Part shown: in pieces, positions 42,505 through 50,225 of the stretch
Position numbering within the stretch: position 1 is the first letter of the stretch
How the letters are laid out: each line of letters starts with the position of its first letter
NCBI RefSeq assembly: GCF_052117125.1
Contig: NZ_JBQKJT010000006.1
Coordinates: forward strand, 153,662-217,661
Length of the DNA stretch: 64,000 nucleotides
From: Avoscillospira_A sp052117125
GTDB taxonomy: Bacteria > Bacillota > Clostridia > Oscillospirales > Oscillospiraceae
Direction: 5' to 3'
Made by a program: the position numbers and the translations under genes
Notes under the pieces: generated by a model
Database searches by the model: none
Seen by the model: only the letters and a program-made list of their open reading frames with translations
Told to the model about the DNA's origin: nothing

Positions 42505-43064
42505 GGCTGCACCTCAAGCCCGGCTTTTGACTGACCTTTATACAGAAGATTGTTGGCCTCCATCTCCTCAAAGGTGACCGGCTCGAAGTGATTGACATCC
42601 ACTCCGGCATTCAGCATTCTCTCGTTTGCCTGGATGAGCGGCCAGTAATCCGCGTCGGTATTGCCGTGGATGTGGCCAAAGACCATGTAGCAGCGCATGA
42701 TGTGAGGCCAAGACATCATGGGGTAGTGGCAGAGGGTGTACTGCCGCTTCCCGTCTGCGACATACAGCAGGTTATTGACGCTTTCAAAGAATCGTTCTGT
42801 CTGACAACTCCTGATCCATCCCCTGTCATGATTCCCAAGGATGAGATGTTTCTTCCCCCGCAGCCGCCGCAGGTATTCCTCCGGCGGCTTTTGGCTGCGG
42901 TAGATCAGGTCGCCGAGGATATAGACAGTATCCTTCCCTGTGACCTTGTGGTTCCAGTTTTCGATGAGAGTTTCGTCCATCTCCTCGATACTGGAAAAGG
43001 GCCGATTGCAAAGGCGGATGCAGTTTTCGTGACCGAGATGCAGGTCAGAGGTAAAGAAGATCAT
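42501..43064 (-). CDS. Calcineurin-like metallophosphoesterase 1
   Basis: A 187-residue protein starting MIFFTSDLHLGHENCIRLCN. Metal ligands are in SDLHLGHEN, ILGDLIYR, LILGNHDRGW and VFGHIHGN, a complete set of MPE motifs. It belongs to the small cytoplasmic phosphoesterases often found in phages and plasmids. Overlaps both neighbours by 4 bases. Substrate unknown; a nucleic-acid or nucleotide phosphodiester is plausible. Confidence 0.88.
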   Translation of the reverse strand: MIFFTSDLHLGHENCIRLCNRPFSSIEEMDETLIENWNHKVTGKDTVYILGDLIYRSQKPPEEYLRRLRGKKHLILGNHDRGWIRSCQTERFFESVNNLLYVADGKRQYTLCHYPMMSWPHIMRCYMVFGHIHGNTDADYWPLIQANERMLNAGVDVNHFEPVTFEEMEANNLLYKGQSKAGLEVQP

Positions 43065-44305
43065 GGGGTTTCACCCTCCTTCTTCATCCTGGGAACTGGG
43101 ATTGGCTGCCATCGGCAGTATTTTGCAAGTTCATCCTGACGCTCCCGAGGCAGGTTCATAAAATCGACAATGCTCTCTCCCGGAAACCTGTCGTGGCAGT
43201 AGGCGGGAAAGACTCCCTCCGGCACGATGCCGATGGACTCCGCTCCGGTCAGGCGGGCCTTCAGTTCCTCTGTGTTTCGGATGCATACGGGAACGCCTGC
43301 CCGATAAAGCGCCAGGAAGAAACGGACCGCCTCAATCGTCCGGGTCTCCGCAAGACCGGCCACCACCAGATAGTAGCCATGCGCATCTTGGTGTACGATG
43401 CAGTCGATGTGGGTGCTGTTGCCGCCCCGGCATACCTCCCAGGGGTGACCGGTGCGGGGACGCTCCTTCAGCCACCGTGCAAAAGCTTCGGGCGAATCTC
43501 CGTCCAGCTTGGACAGTCCCTCGTCCCGCCCATCGGCGTGGAGAGCGTACTGCTCTTTTTCCGATTTCTCCGTTCCAGTGTATCCCATGGCCCGATAGCC
43601 CAGGGCACAGAAGTGATAGAATTCGTTTGCGGTCACGGATGGGAGCCGCTTGTTATTTTCCAAAGGATACCCAACCGCCGAGGTGAGAAACTCCTCCACC
43701 TCCTGCTGGGAGAAGTCCTGGAAGAACTCCTCCTTCCACTGTGGGAATACCCTCCACAGATCCCGGCGCAGGATGGTTCCGGTTCGATGCCAGATGGGCA
43801 GCTCCCGCTCCACCAATTCCTGATAAGAGCCGGCCTCCACCATCTGAACGGCGTCTCGTACCGCACCCTCCAGCCAGGCGGTGAATGGGGCGATGTCATA
43901 GGGGAAGGCGCGCTCTTTGCGGCTGTCCACCTCCAGCACATGGCGATGGCCCAGGAATACCGCCCGGTATCCGATCTCCTGATCCTCGCCGGCGGCAAAG
44001 TGGAACCACGCTGCCTCCTCCGGGAACTCGGAATGCCACCAGGTTTCAAACCCCTCAAAGCTCTCCACCTGGCCGTCCGCCCGTAGCTCCTCAAAGCTGC
44101 CGAAGTCTTCGATGGTACCTCGCTCCGCACGGAGCCATAGTTCCCAGCTTGTGTTCTCCGGGCCTGGCTCCAGCCGGTGGAGAAGGCGGAAGATTCGGTC
44201 GATGGCCGCATAGGATGTCTCGTCATAGGTGAAGGAGCAGTTGATGTTTCGGTATTCCACCCGACCCAGCCAGTTGATGTAGTGCTTGATCTCCGGCGCT
44301 TTCAT
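43061..44305 (-). CDS. Hypothetical protein, 414 residues
   Basis: Starts MKAPEIKHYINWLGRVEYRN. Soluble, rich in Trp, Glu and Phe. Two parts are suggested by a break near residue 250: an N-terminal mixed region (GFETWWHSEFPEEAAWF) and a C-terminal alpha/beta part (HPWEVCRGGNSTHIDCIVHQDAHGYYLVVAG). I do not recognise either. ATGA overlap with the preceding gene and GTG/ATG-type overlap with the next mark it as an operon member. Confidence 0.78.
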   Translation of the reverse strand: MKAPEIKHYINWLGRVEYRNINCSFTYDETSYAAIDRIFRLLHRLEPGPENTSWELWLRAERGTIEDFGSFEELRADGQVESFEGFETWWHSEFPEEAAWFHFAAGEDQEIGYRAVFLGHRHVLEVDSRKERAFPYDIAPFTAWLEGAVRDAVQMVEAGSYQELVERELPIWHRTGTILRRDLWRVFPQWKEEFFQDFSQQEVEEFLTSAVGYPLENNKRLPSVTANEFYHFCALGYRAMGYTGTEKSEKEQYALHADGRDEGLSKLDGDSPEAFARWLKERPRTGHPWEVCRGGNSTHIDCIVHQDAHGYYLVVAGLAETRTIEAVRFFLALYRAGVPVCIRNTEELKARLTGAESIGIVPEGVFPAYCHDRFPGESIVDFMNLPRERQDELAKYCRWQPIPVPRMKKEGETP

Positions 44306-44652
44306 GTTTCCACCTCCTCAGTATCCGTATCCCCATCCTCCGTTTCCTCAAACTGGAGTCGGAAGAGGGCAGTGTGCTCTCCCACAAGATCGGGGTATTT
44401 GTAATAGACATGGCGGCAGAGGGTTTTTTACAGTTCAAGGAGCCTCGGATCATCTCCGAAGTCCACAAGCCCGTCCATGATTCGCTCGATCTCTCGCTCC
44501 TCAGTGATCCTGCCGTTCAACACCTGCTCTACCAAACGGCTGTATTGCTGATATGCGGCGTCCATTAGGCGGAAAATCTCCTGGACGATCTCACGGATTG
44601 CGGCAAAGCACGCCTCCTGCTCCTTGGCCTCCGGTCTTTCTTCCTCTGTCAT
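44302..44652 (-). pseudogene. Helical hypothetical protein interrupted by an in-frame TAA
   Basis: ATG 44652 opens MTEEERPEAKEQEACFAAI... and runs 74 codons to LLEL, where TAA (44430-44428) stops it. Translation in the same frame then continues KTLCRHVYYKYPDLVGEHTALF and ends at 44302 with TGA overlapping the start of the next gene in ATGA. The unbroken downstream frame, its protein-like composition and the exact overlap with the neighbour show the gene was about 116 codons long. A single change, for instance TAC or TAT to TAA, explains the stop. Confidence 0.75.
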
Positions 44653-45368
44653 AATGTGTTCCCTCCCGTCAAGAGCTGCGGCGCAGCCTCCACGCTGTGG
44701 AAGAGGAAGTGCATCCGGTCGATATGCTTGTCAATATGCCAGTGCCCACAGAACCAATGGCCGTATTTGAGTTTCCGCTCGATCTCCTCCAGCCATTTCT
44801 CGGTAGAGTCGTCCACGGTACTCTGGTCGATCATCGGAAGAAAGGCCTCGCGAGGCTCATACGGATAGGGACAGGTGTGGGAGAGGACGGTATCTACCTG
44901 CCACCCGCAGGCGTCCAGCGTCTGGATAACCTTGTCCTTGATCTCCTGGGAAGGCTGCTCATCCGGCCACCAGCCGTAACCTCTGGCCAGCCGGTAGAAT
45001 TTGTCCACGCTGTAAGCTCCGCCGATGACCAAGTGTCGGAGACCTTCCAGATCAAAGATCTCACCATCCATAGCAAACAGCAGACGTGGAAAGGCTTCCT
45101 CTACCCAGACTGTCCCGCCGTTCCACTGCTTCGTCCGATAGGAAGAGATGCTGGCCGGCCGGATCTCATGGTTGCCGTGGATGCAGAGCATCGTCGGCTT
45201 TACGGCGGTAAGAACTTTCTTCATCTCTGTGTCTCGCCGGTTTCGGTAGTAGTTCGCTCCTACATCTCCAAGCAGAACCAGAGTATCCTGCTCTGTCAGC
45301 TTCTTGCTGTCGCAAAACTGTATGACCTCATAGGGGTCTCCGTGGATATCACCCGTGTAATAGATCAT
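44649..45368 (-). CDS. Calcineurin-like metallophosphoesterase 2
   Basis: A 239-residue protein starting MIYYTGDIHGDPYEVIQFC, with metal motifs GDIHGD, LLGDVGANY, CIHGNHE, SHTCPY and CGHWHIDKH. It is distinct from phosphoesterase 1 (longer, GDIHG class). First gene of the leftward operon; its stop overlaps the next start (ATGA). A -10-like TATAAT on the minus strand lies about 25 bases upstream. Confidence 0.88.
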   Translation of the reverse strand: MIYYTGDIHGDPYEVIQFCDSKKLTEQDTLVLLGDVGANYYRNRRDTEMKKVLTAVKPTMLCIHGNHEIRPASISSYRTKQWNGGTVWVEEAFPRLLFAMDGEIFDLEGLRHLVIGGAYSVDKFYRLARGYGWWPDEQPSQEIKDKVIQTLDACGWQVDTVLSHTCPYPYEPREAFLPMIDQSTVDDSTEKWLEEIERKLKYGHWFCGHWHIDKHIDRMHFLFHSVEAAPQLLTGGNTL

Positions 45369-45426
45369 TGGTCATTCCACCTTTCTTTTCTCATTATACC
45401 AACTCGGAAGCCCCATATCCGGGACT

Positions 45427-45463
45427 TTCCAAAAACATATCCACCGTTCCAAAAATATATCCA
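45427..45463 (-). promoter_or_regulatory. Tandem 17-bp direct repeats upstream of the phosphoesterase operon
   Basis: TTCCAAAAACATATCCA (45427-45443) and TTCCAAAAATATATCCA (45447-45463) differ at one base and start 20 bases apart, about two helical turns. They sit behind the probable promoter of the leftward operon. This is the layout expected of an activator or repressor binding on one face of the DNA. Confidence 0.55.
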
Positions 45464-45478
45464 GCTTTACTGGCATAG

Positions 45479-45514
45479 ATCGACCGGCAGTCAATGCTCG
45501 TGACTTCCGGTTGA
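45479..45514. repeat. Imperfect palindrome, left copy
   Basis: ATCGACCGGCAGTCAA ... TGACTTCCGGTTGA, an imperfect inverted repeat that ends 15 bases from the leftward XRE gene's stop. It closely resembles the perfect palindrome at 46454-46489. Confidence 0.5.
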
Positions 45515-45528
45515 TTGCTTTCTCAGGT

Positions 45529-45906
45529 TCAGATGGTAAAATCAAAGTTATCTGGTTTACCGTATCTGCCGTGATGCTCTTTCAAGGAAGCTTTCAGCGA
45601 TTTTATAACATCCAGGAGAATCAGCATCTCATAGGTGCTGCAATCCGAAAGGAGCAGGGCGATTTCTTCGCTGGCGCACCGTTCAGTGCTGGTGACTTGC
45701 TCCATCAAAAGCCGGTCGGGAGATACGCCCAAGGCATTGGCGATAAGAACAAAGGTGTCAAGGCTCATGCTCTTGATCCCGCTCTCTATGTAGCTGATGT
45801 AAGATGGCGTTTTATCCACCAGTTCAGAGAGCATCGCTTGCGAAAGGTGGTTGCGCTGGCGGACTTCACGGATGTGTTTTCCAATGACTTTGTAGTTCAG
45901 GCTCAT
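45529..45906 (-). CDS. XRE-family transcriptional regulator (leftward)
   Basis: A 125-residue protein with an N-terminal helix-turn-helix (residues 5-62: VIGKHIREVRQRNHLSQAML, ELVDKTPSYISYIESGIKSM) and a helical C-terminal half (SEEIALLLSDCSTYEMLILLDVIKSLK) likely for dimerisation. The C-terminal part is similar in pattern to that of the divergent XRE gene (DELLADCSPKELDSILKIV), so the two are probably paralogues. Starts at ATG 45906. Confidence 0.9.
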   Translation of the reverse strand: MSLNYKVIGKHIREVRQRNHLSQAMLSELVDKTPSYISYIESGIKSMSLDTFVLIANALGVSPDRLLMEQVTSTERCASEEIALLLSDCSTYEMLILLDVIKSLKASLKEHHGRYGKPDNFDFTI

Positions 45907-45973
45907 AATAAGACCTCCAAAAAAATTTTGCAGTCTTATTATAGTGTTTAGATTATATCATCAACTCGACCTT

Positions 45974-45999
45974 ATATCAATTTCACCTCAAGTTGATAT
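45974..45999. promoter_or_regulatory. Inverted repeat between the divergent XRE genes
   Basis: ATATCAA (45974-45980) and TTGATAT (45993-45999) are perfect 7-bp arms 12 bases apart, with a further AACTCGA/TCAACT segment alongside. The position in a 141-base divergent intergenic region makes it the likely operator for one or both regulators. Confidence 0.5.
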
Positions 46000-46047
46000 A
46001 CTCTTAGAAATAGATAATCTGGAGAATATATTTGAGGGGGGAAGCCG

Positions 46048-46407
46048 ATGACGGAACATGATTTGACCGAGAGCCAGCTGATCGGCTCCCGTATTCGAGA
46101 TGCGCGGATCAATCGCCGGATGAGCCAGGCCGATCTTGCTGCGAAGGCCAATATCTCGCTGCCGCATATCAGCAATATCGAAAAAGGCAAGACGAGCATG
46201 AAGTTGGAAACTTTTATCCGAATCATCGAAGCCCTGCAAGTATCTGCTGATTCCCTCCTTCGGCCCGATGTGCCGGAGGTGAGAAGCCTATACCAGAGCG
46301 AGTTTGACGAGCTGCTGGCCGACTGCTCTCCCAAGGAGCTGGATTCCATCCTGAAGATTGTTCGTGAGTTGAAATCCACTATGGCCAGACGGGATGACAA
46401 TACCTGA
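46048..46407 (+). CDS. XRE-family transcriptional regulator (rightward)
   Basis: A 119-residue protein with a helix-turn-helix (residues 10-68: LIGSRIRDARINRRMSQADL, AAKANISLPHISNIEKGKTS) and a C-terminal helical tail. A G-rich ribosome site (GAGGGGGG) precedes ATG 46048. Divergent from its paralogue and first gene of the rightward side; ended by a terminator, so it probably regulates the recombinase operon in trans. Confidence 0.9.
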   Translation: MTEHDLTESQLIGSRIRDARINRRMSQADLAAKANISLPHISNIEKGKTSMKLETFIRIIEALQVSADSLLRPDVPEVRSLYQSEFDELLADCSPKELDSILKIVRELKSTMARRDDNT

Positions 46408-46413
46408 AAAACT

Positions 46414-46447
46414 GCGAGCTGGAATTGCCGGCTCGCTTCTTTTTTTC
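46414..46447 (+). terminator. Terminator after the rightward XRE gene
   Basis: 9-bp stem GCGAGCTGG / CCGGCTCGC with one G-T pair and a 5-base loop, followed by TTCTTTTTTTC. Confidence 0.8.
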
Positions 46448-46453
46448 TCATCT

Positions 46454-46489
46454 ATCGACCAGAAGTCAAGGTGTTGACTTCTGGTCGAT
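46454..46489. repeat. Perfect 16-bp palindrome before the recombinase operon
   Basis: ATCGACCAGAAGTCAA and TTGACTTCTGGTCGAT (46454-46469, 46474-46489) around GGTG. It follows one terminator by 6 bases and precedes the operon's -10 TATAAT (46512-46517). It may be a second terminator, an operator, or a recombinase site; a related imperfect palindrome lies at 45479-45514. Confidence 0.6.
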
Positions 46490-46551
46490 TTTGTTATTAG
46501 TCTGCAGATTATATAATGGCCTGGAAGAGAAATAACACAGGGGGAGCAAAT

Positions 46552-47157
46552 ATGTCAGATCTGGCCGTTCAAAATAGAGAGTCAGAGCAGGAAGTTATGC
46601 CCTCATTTGATTTCCTGCTGGAAAGGGAGACGGAACGAAACACCCTTTTAGCGGAACATCGTGCCTGGTTAAAAGAAATCAAGCGGGAACGCCCGCTTCC
46701 CAAAACACATTACCGTGTGGCGGTATACATCCGCTACTTCAACCAGACCCGCTATGAGGACTATCTCTCAGCTCATAAAAAGCAATTTCTTGATACACTG
46801 GCTCTCTGCCCAAACTGGAAGTTTGTCGGTTTCTATGTGGACGAGGGCAGCACTGCGCCCAATATGGAGAGCGCTCCGGAGTGGTCAAGGCTCCTTCAAG
46901 ACTGCTACGAGGAAAAGGTCAATCTGATCATTACCCAGAAAGCAAGCAATATCTCGAAGAAGCTCTCCGAGCTCTCTTTCTGTACGCGCCTCTTGGCAGC
47001 ACTCCCAAAGCCAGTGGGCGTTTACTTCGTTTCGGAGGATATTTATACGCTGGCTTCCTATTACCAGGAGGATCTACACGACCCCTACTTTTTGCCAGAT
47101 CCCGGTTGGAAGATACTCCCTGATGACGAATCCCGGAGGGAAATGCTGCATGATTGA
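46552..47157 (+). CDS. Serine-recombinase-like protein lacking catalytic residues
   Basis: A 201-residue protein from ATG 46552 (GGGGGAG upstream). Residues 55-180 align by eye with the catalytic domain of the recombinase encoded next: YRVAVYIRYFNQ against QRVAVYARVSTD, CPNWKFVGFYVDEG against HPNWTLVKIYADEG, LPKPVGVYFVSEDIYTL against LPSPVGVFFESECIFSL. The nucleophilic serine is replaced by phenylalanine and the arginine helix (SVSRFARN) reads KASNISKK. It should therefore be inactive for strand cleavage. Its end overlaps the next start by 8 bases, implying a coupled partner or regulator. Confidence 0.8.
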   Translation: MSDLAVQNRESEQEVMPSFDFLLERETERNTLLAEHRAWLKEIKRERPLPKTHYRVAVYIRYFNQTRYEDYLSAHKKQFLDTLALCPNWKFVGFYVDEGSTAPNMESAPEWSRLLQDCYEEKVNLIITQKASNISKKLSELSFCTRLLAALPKPVGVYFVSEDIYTLASYYQEDLHDPYFLPDPGWKILPDDESRREMLHD

Positions 47158-49030
47158 CAAGTCCACACGCAAACAGCTTGCGGAACGGAAAGAACGGGTC
47201 CGCCGGCGTATCAACACAAAAGTTGACCCGGAGAACTATGAATTCATTCCGGCTAAAAAGCCCATCGACTATTACGATAATGATATAAGGCAGCGGGTCG
47301 CCGTGTATGCCCGTGTCTCCACAGACAATGTCCAGCAGACTTCCTCCTATGAGCTGCAAAAGAAATACTATGAAGATTTTGTTGTGCATCATCCCAACTG
47401 GACATTGGTCAAAATCTATGCGGATGAGGGGATTAGCGGAACTTCTCTGGCTCATCGGGACGAGTTCAACAGCATGATCGCCGATTGCCGCAGCGGGAAA
47501 ATCGATATGATCATTACTAAAAGCGTGTCTCGCTTTGCCCGAAATGTGGTGGACTGTATCAGCATGGTGCGAATGCTTGCGGAGCTGCCCAGTCCCGTCG
47601 GAGTGTTCTTCGAGAGCGAATGTATCTTCTCCCTCAAAGACGATTCCCAGATGGCGCTTTCGTTTCAGGCCACCATGGCTCAGGAGGAGTCTCACATCCG
47701 CAGCCGGAGCATGGAAACCTCCTTGCGGATGCGGCTGGACGGAGGTCTGCCATTGACGCCCAAACTGCTGGGGTATTCTCACGACGCAGATGGAAACCTG
47801 GTCGTCAACCCGGATGAAGCCCCCACGGTAAAACTCATCTTCTATATGTATCTGTATGGATATTCCACCTCCGACATTGCGGCGGCGCTCACCGAGCTGG
47901 GCCGAAAGACTTATCTGGGAAATGTCAAGTGGACATCCAACTCCATTGTCCAGGTCCTTCGCAATGAGCGGCATTGCGGGGATGTACTGACCCGGAAGAC
48001 CTTCACCCCCAACTATCTGAACCACAAGGCCAGAAAGAATCGGGGGGACAGACCCCAGAGCCTTTACCGGAACCACCACGAGGGCATTGTTTCCAGAGAT
48101 GATTTCATTGCGGTTCAGCATCTTCTGAACAACTCCAAGTATGGCAACCGCTCCATCCTCCCGGAGCTGCGGGTGATCGACAGCGGCCTGCTCAGAGGGT
48201 TCGTGACCATCAATCCCCGCTGGGCTGGATTTAAGCCGGCGGATTATTACCAAGCGTCCGCCAGTATCCATCCGCCCGATGAGCAGCAGGCGGATGCATC
48301 CCTGCCCTCGAGCATCACATTGGTTCCGGGAGATTTTGATATGAGAGGCTTTGAAATCGCCCGCAGTGAATTCTTTGATAATTATCACCGTCCCTATGTA
48401 CTGTTTCAAGATAAGAGAATCAAGTTCAGCACCACATGTGTTCGGTCTTTTGGGAAAGACAACCATGTGGAGCTGCTGGTCAACCCTGTGGAGATGAAGT
48501 TCGCCGTCCGTACAGCGGCGAAAAGCAGCCGCAACGCAGTCGTGTTTTCCAAGCTGTCAGACGGAAAGTATCAGCCCAGGGATATCGCCGGTGCGGCCTA
48601 TGTAGAAACGCTTTTTCAGTTATTCGGCTGGAGTCCGGATTTAAAATACCGGATCGCCGGAGCGCTGTTTCAAACTGAAACTGAATCTGCGTATATTTTT
48701 GATGTCAATGATGCGGAAGCGTTTATTAAATCGTACCTGCTTTCCGGTTCAAAAAGCACGGAACAGGCGAAGGAGCCTGTACAGCCCCTTTCTGTCTCCG
48801 GCAAACGGGTGCGGGCAGTCCCGGAGGAGTGGATCGGCTCTTTTGGCAAGCAATATTACCTCCACCAACAGTCTTTCCCGCCCGTCTGCGATCAGAGTGA
48901 GGAAGACTGGAAAATTCGCATGGAGGGCCAGTTGTATGAAACCGGACAGAAACTCCGCGTGACAGGATTTGACGTGCTGCGTGACTATATCTGTCAGGAA
49001 CTCGGTCAGCGCGGGAAGGAGGAATCCTAA
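47150..49030 (+). CDS. Large serine recombinase with a novel C-terminal domain
   Basis: Site-specific recombinase, 626 residues. The resolvase domain (about 45-190) has YARVSTD with the nucleophile, the SVSRFARN arginine helix and DDSQMALSFQATMAQEESHIRS. The recombinase domain (about 205-330) follows. The place where a cysteine zinc ribbon is normal (SGLLRGFVTINPRWAGF) has no cysteines. Residues about 390-528 form a separate domain (DMRGFEIARSEFFDNY, VELLVNPVEMKFAVR, LFQLFGWSPDLKYRIAG) that appears again in the next two genes. ATG 47150 follows GGAGG at 10 bases. It is probably the integrase of an element or a specialised switch. Confidence 0.85.
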   Translation: MIDKSTRKQLAERKERVRRRINTKVDPENYEFIPAKKPIDYYDNDIRQRVAVYARVSTDNVQQTSSYELQKKYYEDFVVHHPNWTLVKIYADEGISGTSLAHRDEFNSMIADCRSGKIDMIITKSVSRFARNVVDCISMVRMLAELPSPVGVFFESECIFSLKDDSQMALSFQATMAQEESHIRSRSMETSLRMRLDGGLPLTPKLLGYSHDADGNLVVNPDEAPTVKLIFYMYLYGYSTSDIAAALTELGRKTYLGNVKWTSNSIVQVLRNERHCGDVLTRKTFTPNYLNHKARKNRGDRPQSLYRNHHEGIVSRDDFIAVQHLLNNSKYGNRSILPELRVIDSGLLRGFVTINPRWAGFKPADYYQASASIHPPDEQQADASLPSSITLVPGDFDMRGFEIARSEFFDNYHRPYVLFQDKRIKFSTTCVRSFGKDNHVELLVNPVEMKFAVRTAAKSSRNAVVFSKLSDGKYQPRDIAGAAYVETLFQLFGWSPDLKYRIAGALFQTETESAYIFDVNDAEAFIKSYLLSGSKSTEQAKEPVQPLSVSGKRVRAVPEEWIGSFGKQYYLHQQSFPPVCDQSEEDWKIRMEGQLYETGQKLRVTGFDVLRDYICQELGQRGKEES

Positions 49031-49837
49031 ATGTTTGAAGAAAGTCGGGAAAATACCGGCGGCGTAATCGCCGGAATGCTTCGTTCCCTGGAGGACGGGC
49101 ATTTGGATATTGTTCCGTCTGCTGAATTAGAAGAAGCGGAACCGGAAGCTTCTCCCGCAAACAGCAGTAGTGATGAGGTTCTGGAGATGGCCGGTGACTT
49201 TAACTACGATGGCTACCAAGTGGTACGCCGTGAGTTCTTCGCCCATATTAATGAGCCGTCTGTAACGTTCAACAATTACAAATTTTATGTAAATACCGCC
49301 TGCCTGAACCGCTTCCCACAAGTTGATTATGTGCAGGTATTGGTCAATCAGGAGAGCAGGATCTTGGCGATCCGTCCCTGTCGGGCGGAAGATCGGGATG
49401 CCTGCGCCTGGTGCACCAACGGCTCCGGCAGACGCAAACCGAAACAGATCACCTGCAAGATTTTTTTCGCCAAAGTGTTTTCACTGATGGGCTGGAATCT
49501 GGACTATCGATATAAGCTCCTCGGGCGGATAATCCATGCCAGGGATGAGTGGCTCATCGCATTTGATCTCACAGCGACCGAAGTGTATCAGCGGGTGCAA
49601 AAAGACGGCCAGAAGCCCAAGTCTTCTCGAACTCCCGTGTTTCCGGAGGGCTGGAAGACGCAGTTTGGACTCCCGTTCCGGGAACACCAGAAATCTATGC
49701 AGGTAGACATTTTTGAAGGATATGCTGTATATGGGTTGCGCGATAACATCGCTCCTGCTGCATCAGAGCAGTCAGACGAGGCTGCCTCTGATACTGGTAG
49801 TAAGTCCGTTTTGGGAGGACAAGGACATGAATCATGA
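49031..49837 (+). CDS. Stand-alone copy of the recombinase C-terminal domain
   Basis: A 268-residue protein of unknown function abutting the recombinase stop. Residues about 54-185 repeat the pattern of the recombinase C-terminal domain: GDFNYDGYQVVRREFF, then VNTACLNRF, VQVLVNQESRILAIRP, a basic Cys-containing insert (CAWCTNGSGRRKPKQ), IFFAKVFSLMGWNLDYRYKLLG and a FDLTATEVY end. Before it lies a 50-residue acidic, Ser/Glu-rich linker; after it a Lys/Pro-rich stretch and a short C-terminal segment. Similarity was judged by eye. Confidence 0.78.
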   Translation: MFEESRENTGGVIAGMLRSLEDGHLDIVPSAELEEAEPEASPANSSSDEVLEMAGDFNYDGYQVVRREFFAHINEPSVTFNNYKFYVNTACLNRFPQVDYVQVLVNQESRILAIRPCRAEDRDACAWCTNGSGRRKPKQITCKIFFAKVFSLMGWNLDYRYKLLGRIIHARDEWLIAFDLTATEVYQRVQKDGQKPKSSRTPVFPEGWKTQFGLPFREHQKSMQVDIFEGYAVYGLRDNIAPAASEQSDEAASDTGSKSVLGGQGHES

Positions 49838-50225
49838 AAATCAATTGCAGGCTTACTTAACGCTGGACCCTGCGCGAAACCGGATTCGAATCCACAGGCA
49901 AACGATTCGTCTCTTGAAGAATCCTGCGTATGTGCAATTCCTGGTAAACCCTGAAGAGCTGTATATCGCCGTTCTCGGATCGGACAAACCTATTTCAGGC
50001 GGGACCGCAAACAAGGTTCGGATGTCAAACACATCCCAGCAGTCTATAGAATTCTATAGTACGATCCTTATTAAAAACTTTTCCGAACTGCTGGGTGGCT
50101 TTGACCTGAGATTTAATTACCAGCTGACCGGTGAGATCGATCAAGTCAACCGGGTCGCATATTTTTCCCTCAAAACCGTCAAACAGCTGGAACGCAGGAG
50201 GCTACATGACAGAGAAAGCATTTAG
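49827..50225 (+). CDS. Minimal copy of the recombinase C-terminal domain
   Basis: A 132-residue protein from ATG 49827 (GGAGGACAAGGAC upstream), overlapping the previous stop by 11 bases. It contains little but the shared domain: RNRIRIHRQTIRLL, VQFLVNPEELYIAVLGSD, then STILIKNFSELLGGFDLRFNYQLTGEI and VAYFSLKTVKQLE. No catalytic motif is visible. A role in DNA binding or in assembling recombinase complexes is inferred from its presence on the recombinase itself. Confidence 0.75.
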   Translation: MNHENQLQAYLTLDPARNRIRIHRQTIRLLKNPAYVQFLVNPEELYIAVLGSDKPISGGTANKVRMSNTSQQSIEFYSTILIKNFSELLGGFDLRFNYQLTGEIDQVNRVAYFSLKTVKQLERRRLHDRESI

